This document shows positions 28,409 through 35,117 of a stretch of DNA of 40,387 nt, piece after piece (the first letter of the stretch is position 1; the number at the start of each line of letters is the position of its first letter). Source of the stretch: Psychromonas hadalis ATCC BAA-638 (GTDB lineage: Bacteria > Pseudomonadota > Gammaproteobacteria > Enterobacterales > Psychromonadaceae); assembly GCF_000420245.1 (NCBI RefSeq), contig NZ_ATUO01000012.1:1-40387 (forward strand). Direction: 5' to 3'. The translations under genes were made by a program, and so were the position numbers. The notes under the pieces were generated by a model, which was not told where the DNA came from, searched no databases, and saw only the letters and a list, made by a program, of their open reading frames with translations.

Positions 28409-29635
28409 ATGGCAAAAGTTCTCTCTATGATATTAGCGGGTGGCGAAGGCTCTCGACTTTATCCTTTAACACAATCACGCACCAAACCCTCTGTACCGTT
28501 TGGTGGCAGTTATCGTTTAGTCGATTGTGTATTAAACAATTTTGTTAATTCATCACTGTTGCGCATTTATGTATTAACTCAGTTTAAGTCTCAATCACTG
28601 AATGAGCACCTTAATAAAGCATGGGCATTAAACAGTATTACCGATACCTTTATTGACGCGATTCCAGCACAAATGCGTACGGGTAAACATTGGTATAGTG
28701 GTACGGCCGATGCAATTTATCAGAACCTACAATTTATTGAATCAGATGAAGCCGATTTAGTGTGTGTTTTTGGTAGCGATCATATCTACAAAATGGATAT
28801 CCGCCAAAAAATCACCTTTCATCAAAAGAAAGAAGCAGTATTAACCGTTTCTGCTATTCGCCTGCCAAAAGAACAAGCCTATCACTTTGGTATTATCGAA
28901 GTGGATGATGAAGGTCGTATGGTCGGTTTTGCAGAGAAACCTTCGGTTGAAGATGCAAAAACAATTCCTGGCGATCCAGATCATGTACTCGCTTCAATGG
29001 GTAACTATGTATTTGATTCAAAAGCTCTGCAAGCAGAACTGATCCGTGATGCAGCCGACGAAAACTCTACACATGACTTTGGTAAAGATATCATCCCTCA
29101 CCTTTATCCACAGGGTAAAGTGTTTGTTTATGATTTCACCACCAATACCATTGCCGGGGAAGAGAATAGAGAAACTTACTGGCGCGATGTAGGTACGCTT
29201 GAATCGTACTGGGAAGCAAACATGGACTTGGTAAAGTCTGAACCCGCTATCTCACTGTATAACCGTAAATGGCCAATGCATACTCACTACCCTGCACTAC
29301 CACCAGCGAGTTTCCGCGATAGTGACCAGTTTATCTGTACCATTCGTAAATCATTGATCTCTGACGGTTGCCATATTTCAGGCGCCACCATCAAAAAATC
29401 AGTGCTTGGTTTTAACTGTTCAGTAGGTACAAATACCAATGTTTACGAGTCAATTTTATTAGGTAATATTAAAATTGGCAGTAACTGTATCTTAACTAAA
29501 GTTATTATTGATAAAGATGTACATATTGCAGACAATGTACAGATAGGTGTTAACTTAGAGCAAGATAGAAAATGCTTTACCGTTTCCGATGAAGGCATTG
29601 TTGTTATCCCTAAAGGCGCTAGAATTGGTTTTTAG
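28409..29635 (+). CDS. glgC: Glucose-1-phosphate adenylyltransferase, paralogue 2
   Basis: The 408-residue second ADP-glucose pyrophosphorylase is clearly similar to the upstream paralogue over its whole length. It carries MILAGGEGSRLYPLT, WYSGTADAIYQN, VFGSDHIYKMD, FGIIEVDDEGRMVGFAEKP and YWRDVGTLESYW. Both catalytic and beta-helix domains are intact, so it is likely active or forms mixed tetramers with paralogue 1. The position of E. coli Lys39 is Ser (LTQSRTKP). Differences concentrate in the C-terminal beta-helix (for example CTIRKSLISDGCHISG against DVSKSMIGAGSYINGA), where allosteric sites lie. It is bracketed by inverted copies of the 100-bp repeat. Confidence 0.94.
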   Translation: MAKVLSMILAGGEGSRLYPLTQSRTKPSVPFGGSYRLVDCVLNNFVNSSLLRIYVLTQFKSQSLNEHLNKAWALNSITDTFIDAIPAQMRTGKHWYSGTADAIYQNLQFIESDEADLVCVFGSDHIYKMDIRQKITFHQKKEAVLTVSAIRLPKEQAYHFGIIEVDDEGRMVGFAEKPSVEDAKTIPGDPDHVLASMGNYVFDSKALQAELIRDAADENSTHDFGKDIIPHLYPQGKVFVYDFTTNTIAGEENRETYWRDVGTLESYWEANMDLVKSEPAISLYNRKWPMHTHYPALPPASFRDSDQFICTIRKSLISDGCHISGATIKKSVLGFNCSVGTNTNVYESILLGNIKIGSNCILTKVIIDKDVHIADNVQIGVNLEQDRKCFTVSDEGIVVIPKGARIGF

Positions 29636-29735
29636 TATCGGCTTCAAAATTACTTGCGCTTTTGTTTTCAAAATAACCCGTCATTTCAGGCTTTTTGAAA
29701 ACACTTTAGCGCAAGTTATTGTGTAACGATTCCTT
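29636..29735 (+). repeat. 100-bp palindromic intergenic repeat, copy 3
   Basis: It begins directly after the second glgC stop codon: cggcttcaaaattacttgcg, then ttttgttttcaaaataaccc, ctttttgaaaacactttagc and gcaagttattgtgtaacgat. It is the same orientation as, and almost identical to, copy 1 at 21767, and opposite to copy 2. The inner arms (acttgcgct...ttttcaaaa) pair with their complements over roughly 25 bases with one bulge. Confidence 0.9.
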
Positions 29736-29755
29736 AGTATCAAATACTAGCCATT

Positions 29756-29787
29756 AATAAGCCACGGTTCGCTGTGGCTTATTTATT
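29756..29787 (+). terminator. Hairpin terminator or attenuator before glgA
   Basis: Perfect arms aataagccac / gtggcttatt have an 8-nt loop and are followed by tatttt. It lies 22 bp before the glgA start, so transcripts from the two glgC genes would be partly stopped here and glgA may be read-through or separately expressed. Confidence 0.7.
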
Positions 29788-29808
29788 TTCCAAATAAGGA
29801 TCGATCGA

Positions 29809-31281
29809 ATGGATCATCGCAAATTAAAAATTCTTTTTGTCTCTTCAGAAGTTGAAGGTTTCTCAAAAACAGGTGGCCTTGCCGATGTGGCGAAAGCCCT
29901 GCCCATTGAGTTACGCAATTTAGGTCACGAAGTTAAAATCATCACCCCTTTTTACCGTACTATTAATCATCGTGAGCACGCACAACATCGCTTTAGCCTA
30001 ACCCTTAATACCGACTGCGCACGTCCCGATATCCAATTTCAGGTACATGAATTAAGCCTTGATGGTATCCCTGTACTAGCCATTGATAACGCTCACTACT
30101 TTGACCGGGCGGGATTATATGGCGAAGATAATCACGCCTACCAAGATAATGGCGAACGTTTTGCTTTCTTCTGTTTAGCCGCATTACAAGCCTGTGAAGC
30201 GGATGATTTTACGCCCGATATTATTCACTGTAACGATTGGCATACTGGGCTTATTCCCTACCTGTTAAAAACGCGTTATCACGATCATTATCGTTTTACC
30301 CATACTAAAACGGTATTAACTACGCACAATGCCTGTTATCAAGGGATATTTGATAAATCTCAGCTTAACCTGATTCCAGAAGTTAGCTCTTGTATGGATG
30401 AGCGTGTTTTGGAAAATTACAACTATATTAATTATCTTAAAGTGGGACTGACCTACAGCGATAAAATTAATACCGTCAGCCCAAACTACGCCAGTGAACT
30501 ATTAACATCACTTGGCTCACACGGCATGTCACAGCACTTTTTAGCGCGAATTCATGATTTTGAAGGGATATTAAATGGTTGTGATTACAACGACTGGAAC
30601 CCAGAAACCGATAAATATATTGCCGCTAATTTCAGCGCAGATGACTTAAGTGGCAAAGTTATCTGTAAAGCAGCACTACAACAAGAGGTCGGCCTGCCAA
30701 TAAGTGACCATCCTGTTTTTGGCATGGTCTGCCGCTTAGCAGATCAAAAAGGCTTTGGTTTAATCATTCCAATATTAGATAGGCTCTTAAAACATAATAT
30801 ACAATTAGTGATTGTTGGCTCTGGCGACCCTGCAATTACTGGACAACTTAATGCGATAATGGCGCACTACCCTGATAAATTTAAGTTTATCGATATCTAT
30901 AGCAATAAACTCTCACACATGGTCGAAGCGGGCGCTGACTTCTTTATGATGCCCTCTATTTTTGAACCTTGTGGATTAAATCAGCTCTACAGTTTAGCCT
31001 ATGGCACACTGCCTATTGTACGCGCTGTAGGAGGTTTAAAAGATACCGTACTTGATTATGACCAAGATCCTGAACATGCTAACGGATTTGTTTTTTACGA
31101 TACCAATCCCAATCAACTCCTTAATTTACTACGCCGTGTTTTACTGCTGTACATCGAACACCCAGAAGAGATGTTACGTTTGAAAACCCAAGCAATGCGA
31201 TCTCATTTTTACTGGTCAGATGCAGCCAAACATTATGAACACCTCTATTACAACGCACTTTATCAGCATCATAACTGGTAA
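29809..31281 (+). CDS. glgA: Glycogen synthase (ADP-glucose)
   Basis: The 490-residue GT5 glycosyltransferase adds glucose from ADP-glucose to alpha-1,4-glucan. It has the N-terminal substrate motif KTGGLADVAKALP with the catalytic Lys, FFCLAALQA and CNDWHTGLIPYLL, TTHNACYQGIFD, NTVSPNYASE, GCDYNDWNPETD, and the C-terminal EPCGLNQLYSLAYGTLPIVRAVGGLKDTV signature. Length is typical (about 480-490). The ribosome site aagga lies upstream of the ATG. It completes a glgC-glgC-glgA set. Branching enzyme, debranching enzyme and phosphorylase are not in this window. Confidence 0.97.
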   Translation: MDHRKLKILFVSSEVEGFSKTGGLADVAKALPIELRNLGHEVKIITPFYRTINHREHAQHRFSLTLNTDCARPDIQFQVHELSLDGIPVLAIDNAHYFDRAGLYGEDNHAYQDNGERFAFFCLAALQACEADDFTPDIIHCNDWHTGLIPYLLKTRYHDHYRFTHTKTVLTTHNACYQGIFDKSQLNLIPEVSSCMDERVLENYNYINYLKVGLTYSDKINTVSPNYASELLTSLGSHGMSQHFLARIHDFEGILNGCDYNDWNPETDKYIAANFSADDLSGKVICKAALQQEVGLPISDHPVFGMVCRLADQKGFGLIIPILDRLLKHNIQLVIVGSGDPAITGQLNAIMAHYPDKFKFIDIYSNKLSHMVEAGADFFMMPSIFEPCGLNQLYSLAYGTLPIVRAVGGLKDTVLDYDQDPEHANGFVFYDTNPNQLLNLLRRVLLLYIEHPEEMLRLKTQAMRSHFYWSDAAKHYEHLYYNALYQHHNW

Positions 31282-31288
31282 ATAAGCC

Positions 31289-31324
31289 CAAAAAAGCCAA
31301 TCAAATTTTGAGTGGCTTTTTTAT
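31289..31324 (+). terminator. Rho-independent terminator of glgA
   Basis: Arms aaaaagcca / tggcttttt are followed by further T, 8 bp after the glgA stop. The loop is 14 nt and partly self-complementary. Confidence 0.8.
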
Positions 31325-31424
31325 TGAAATCAGTATTACATTTAATGGATTAATTAGAGAAAAAATAGCCAGTTATCCTACGCTTGTATGTAATTAATTT
31401 TTATTTTTCATGCTGGGCTTTTTT

Positions 31425-32014
31425 ATGAAAAATAACCACCCCATTAATAACAAACAACGCCATTTCAAAGAGGGGTCTAACCTTGTTTCAGTAACCGATT
31501 TAAATGGCGCGATTGAGTATGTCAATGATAATTTTATTGATATAAGCGGGTTTAGCAAAGAGGAGCAACAACAAGTTTCTGTAGAGATGAATCAGAATGT
31601 TCTCTCTATCAACGATCAATAAAATGTGGCTAATGACGAAGCAGAAAGATTACAAAGTAACGCAATGAAACTTAATGAGATGATGCTAAACAAGCCCATT
31701 TGGCCTGGAAAACCCGTGTGCGCACTTATTTAGATGGGGATACTTCTGTACTCACCAAAAAAACAAGCATACTCACATCGCGATTGTAAACTTGACCTGT
31801 GGTATTATGGCGAAGGGAAAAACGTTACAGTGCTAATGCCTCATTCAAACAGATAGAATCGCCACATAAACAGTTACATAAAATAATTAAACAGATTATT
31901 AATGTCAATGAGAGCGCGAACAAAACCGAAGCAGAAGCGCTTTATCAACAGATTGATCCACTTTCAAGGGAAATTGTAAGTTTGATTGATAAAACCAAAC
32001 ACGCCATGAAATAG
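31425..32014 (+). pseudogene. Broken Aer-like chemoreceptor (PAS - receptor tail - CZB)
   Basis: The 5' part encodes an Aer-type PAS start (GSNLVSVTDLNGAIEYVNDN, then FIDISGFSKEE). It then jumps directly to what looks like the end of a receptor signalling domain (EQQQVSVEMNQNVLSIND), so the rest of the PAS domain and nearly all of the signalling domain are deleted. After an in-frame TAA (31620-31622) the same frame continues NVANDEAERLQSNAMKLNEM. A shift near 31680 leads to AKQAHLAWKTRVRTYLDGD, a second shift in a 7-A run (31757-31763) to QAYSHRDCKLDLWYYGEG, and a third near 31816-31822 to KRYSANASFKQIESPHKQLHK. The last three are a CZB zinc-binding domain with its His and Cys ligands. A functional product is not possible. 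An ATG at 31410 is also in frame; 31425 fits the family better. Confidence 0.8.
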
Positions 32015-34501
32015 ATGAAAAAAGATAACCACAAAATAGGCATTAAAAAACATCTCCTCTTATTGCTGGTTATCTTTGCAAGTAGCGTTAGTGCAAGCCC
32101 GCTAATAAACTTAACAGAACAAGAGTTACAGTTTTTAAATGCCCATCCAACGGTCGTTTTAGGCAGTGACAGTGGTTGGGCTCCTTATGTTATTGATGAC
32201 AAAAACGGTAACATTAGCGGTTATGATGCAGAGGTTTTAGCGCTGATTAACCAAGTCAGTGGCGCCAATTTTGTTTTACAGTTGGGAAAATGGCAAGAGA
32301 TAACCAACGCGCAAGAAAAACGTCAAATTGATGGTTTGAGCACCGCAGTCACAAGTAAACAACGTGCTTTACACTCAAACTTTTCAAACAGTTACCTGTC
32401 TCTTGAAAAAATAATCTTTACCCGTAAAGATCTGCCTTATCCAACAAATAATAGCAACGATCTTGAAGGCAAAAAATTTGGTATTTATAAAGGAAATATT
32501 GTTGCACGTACATTTGCACAGACAATTAAAAATGCACAAATTATTAAGTTTGATAGCACGCAGGCATTAATCGAAGGGGTAACAACGGGGAAAGCAGATT
32601 TTATGCTCGGTAATGCGGCCATGTTTTACCTGCTTAACAAAAGTGGTAACCCTTTTTTAAAACCCGCTATTTTTCTGCGAGATAAACCACTCGCCCTCGT
32701 TTTTGTCATACGCAACGACTTTCCTGAAGCAATCACCATCATCAATAAATCCTTGCAGTTTATTGGCCAGAAGAAGCTTTTACAGTTAAAGAACAAATGG
32801 TTCTCACCTGATGTTAATAAGCTGATACTTTTTAACGACACTGAGATGCATTACCTTAAAAAGAAAAAACAGCTTACCCTCTGTATCGATCCAAACTGGA
32901 TGCCCTTTGAACAGTTGAAAAAGAGCAAACATATTGGTATGAGTGCAGATTATTTTGACCTTTTTCGTGAGCAATTGCCTATCCCTATTAAGTTAGTCCC
33001 CACTCAACATTGGCAACAAACCATCAACTTTGCCAAAAATAGAGAGTGTGACCTTATCTCACTGGCGATGCCTACCAAAGAACGTAATAGCTACCTTGAT
33101 TTTTCAGATATTTTATTTGAAACCCCAGTGGTATTAGCAACTAAACCTAATATCACCTTTGTTAATGACCTCGCAGTAATCCAAAACAAAAAAATTGGTA
33201 TCATTGAAAACTATGCATTTAATGAGATTATTCGCAATAAATACCCCAACATAGAGGTGGTTAATATTAAAGATGCACAACAAGGGTTACAACAAGTGGT
33301 CAATGGGGAGTTGTTTGGTTACATTGATGCGCTGCCCACTATAGGATATATGTTCCAAACAAAATTTATGGGAGAGCTAAAAATATCAGGAAAGTTTGAA
33401 AACAGTTGGAAAATGAGCATTGCCACACGTAATGATGAACCTTTATTGTTACCTATCATTAATAAACTTATCAAGCAGATCCCCGCGCAGAAACATCAAC
33501 AGATATTCAACCGTTACGTCTCCATCAATTACGAGCGCGGTTTTGACTATCAACTCTTCGGGGAAATAATGCTGTTTCTCGCCATTATCTCACTGCTCTT
33601 TTTATACCGCTACCGCACCATGACAGCCTACAATCGGCGCATTAAACACTACTTAGCGGTGATAGATAAAAACGTACTCACCTCATCCACTGATGTAGAT
33701 GGCAATATCACTGAAGTGAGCAGTGCATTGTGTCGATTAACTGGTTATAAAAAAGAGGAGTTGATTGGAAAAAATCATAATATTTTTCGTCATCCAACAA
33801 CAAAGAGTAGCTTATATCAAGCGTTATGGTCGGCCATTACTCAAGGCCAAGATTGGCGTGGTGAGATACTGAACTTAAATAAAAATGGTTCAAGTTACTG
33901 GGCAAACACCCACATAACCCCGATCTATTATAAAAATGGAAAGTTACGCGGTTATACCGCTATTTTACAAGATATTAGTGATAAAAAACGATTAGAAAAA
34001 TTAACCATTACCGATGCACTCACGCAGATCCCTAATCGCTTATTTATCAACAAGAGCTTTAACAACGAATTTGCACGTAGCAAACGTTACCACAGCCATT
34101 TTTCATTGATCTTGATGGATATTGACAACTTTAAGCAGGTAAATGATAACTACGGACACAAGGTAGGTGATGATATTTTGATAAATATAGCGATCATCCT
34201 AAAGCAAAATATTCGCCAACTAGATCTACTCGGTCGTTGGGGTGGCGAAGAGTTTTTAATTATCTGTCCAGAAACAGACCTACAACAAGCGAAAGTCGTT
34301 GCAGAAAAGATAAGAGAACTTATTGAACACTTTGAGTTTACCAATATCCCTCAGCTAACCTGTAGCTTTGGTGTCGCATTATCTCGCAGTGATGATAATA
34401 AAGAAGCATTGTTCCAGCGTGCAGATAATGCACTTTATGATGCTAAAAATGCAGGACGTAACCGTGTTAAATTAGAAAAAATCAAAAAAAATTCTCTTTG
34501 A
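32015..34501 (+). CDS. Membrane diguanylate cyclase with two SBP_bac_3-like sensor domains and PAS
   Basis: The 828-residue protein has a signal peptide (about residues 1-28, ending VSASP). Two periplasmic solute-binding-protein family 3 domains follow (about 40-265 and 275-505; each has a V.G.D..W.P(Y/F) start). Then come one transmembrane helix (about 513-531), a PAS domain (about 540-655, TSSTDVDGNITEVSSALCRLTGY and EELIGKNHNIFRHP) and a GGDEF domain. The active site reads GGEEF (about 743-747), which is competent, and an RxxD product-inhibition site (RQLD) lies five residues upstream. It should make cyclic di-GMP in response to an amino acid or similar periplasmic ligand. The ATG follows directly on the stop of the pseudogene upstream, and no good ribosome site is seen. 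Confidence 0.92.
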   Translation: MKKDNHKIGIKKHLLLLLVIFASSVSASPLINLTEQELQFLNAHPTVVLGSDSGWAPYVIDDKNGNISGYDAEVLALINQVSGANFVLQLGKWQEITNAQEKRQIDGLSTAVTSKQRALHSNFSNSYLSLEKIIFTRKDLPYPTNNSNDLEGKKFGIYKGNIVARTFAQTIKNAQIIKFDSTQALIEGVTTGKADFMLGNAAMFYLLNKSGNPFLKPAIFLRDKPLALVFVIRNDFPEAITIINKSLQFIGQKKLLQLKNKWFSPDVNKLILFNDTEMHYLKKKKQLTLCIDPNWMPFEQLKKSKHIGMSADYFDLFREQLPIPIKLVPTQHWQQTINFAKNRECDLISLAMPTKERNSYLDFSDILFETPVVLATKPNITFVNDLAVIQNKKIGIIENYAFNEIIRNKYPNIEVVNIKDAQQGLQQVVNGELFGYIDALPTIGYMFQTKFMGELKISGKFENSWKMSIATRNDEPLLLPIINKLIKQIPAQKHQQIFNRYVSINYERGFDYQLFGEIMLFLAIISLLFLYRYRTMTAYNRRIKHYLAVIDKNVLTSSTDVDGNITEVSSALCRLTGYKKEELIGKNHNIFRHPTTKSSLYQALWSAITQGQDWRGEILNLNKNGSSYWANTHITPIYYKNGKLRGYTAILQDISDKKRLEKLTITDALTQIPNRLFINKSFNNEFARSKRYHSHFSLILMDIDNFKQVNDNYGHKVGDDILINIAIILKQNIRQLDLLGRWGGEEFLIICPETDLQQAKVVAEKIRELIEHFEFTNIPQLTCSFGVALSRSDDNKEALFQRADNALYDAKNAGRNRVKLEKIKKNSL

Positions 34502-34659
34502 AAATCATTATCTTCCTAACAAACAGCCAGTTTAAAGTAAAATATTTATAGCCTATACGTTGATAATTATTACATTATCACTATATTTCAGCAATCTGTT
34601 TTTGACTTGATTTTTATTAACAGTTTTTGACAAAACACCACAACTAATAGGCAAAAATC

Positions 34660-34896
34660 ATGAAATTAAGCTATGCACTATTTTTTCTTATGCTACTTGT
34701 AACAGCGACTTCTGTGGCACTTTCATTTGTTGTAAAAGACCAATTTCAACTACTTGGTTGTAATGTCAGCGGCATTCTTTCCATGGGCTTACTATTGGGT
34801 GCGTCTCTGTATGCATTTGATGATTACTGCAAGGAAAAACAGGGTGAATTAGGCACACTTGGACAATTAACACAAACAATGCTTAAGCATTTATGA
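34660..34896 (+). CDS. Small membrane protein of unknown function
   Basis: The 78-residue product has two hydrophobic segments (about residues 5-25 and 37-54) and a short charged C-terminal tail (DDYCKEKQGELGTLGQL). Two Cys residues (CNVSG, YCKE) lie at the ends of the second helix. No family is recognised. It stands alone, 158 bp after the diguanylate cyclase, with a weak ribosome site. Coding status is supported by the hydrophobic pattern and clean frame only. A repeat element (34930-35080) follows. Confidence 0.55.
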   Translation: MKLSYALFFLMLLVTATSVALSFVVKDQFQLLGCNVSGILSMGLLLGASLYAFDDYCKEKQGELGTLGQLTQTMLKHL

Positions 34897-34929
34897 AATA
34901 TAAATAACGCCAAATTAATCCGATATAAA

Positions 34930-35080
34930 TACCAATCTAATTAAATAGCGAATCAATCTTACTGGTTAAAATAAATTATTTCATCGTTGCAAGTTTCGCA
35001 AAAAGAACAACCATTTACATCAACTTACATCTTGAACTAATCTATTTTCCCTGCGTAATATTAGATCACAAACTTAATGA
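34930..35080 (+). repeat. Intergenic repeat family RA, copy A
   Basis: It runs from taccaatctaattaaatagc through cttactggttaaaataa, gaacaaccatttacatcaac and ctattttccctgcgtaat to gatcacaaacttaatg. The reverse complement of 40085-40243 aligns along the whole length with only small gaps (roughly three quarters identical by eye). Shorter relatives lie at 39780-39895 (same strand) and 37308-37372 (opposite strand). It fills most of the gap between the small membrane protein and the histidine kinase 3' end. Confidence 0.75.
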
Positions 35081-35117
35081 AATTGGCATGATTTGGCAAG
35101 TTACCATCCGTTAATAA

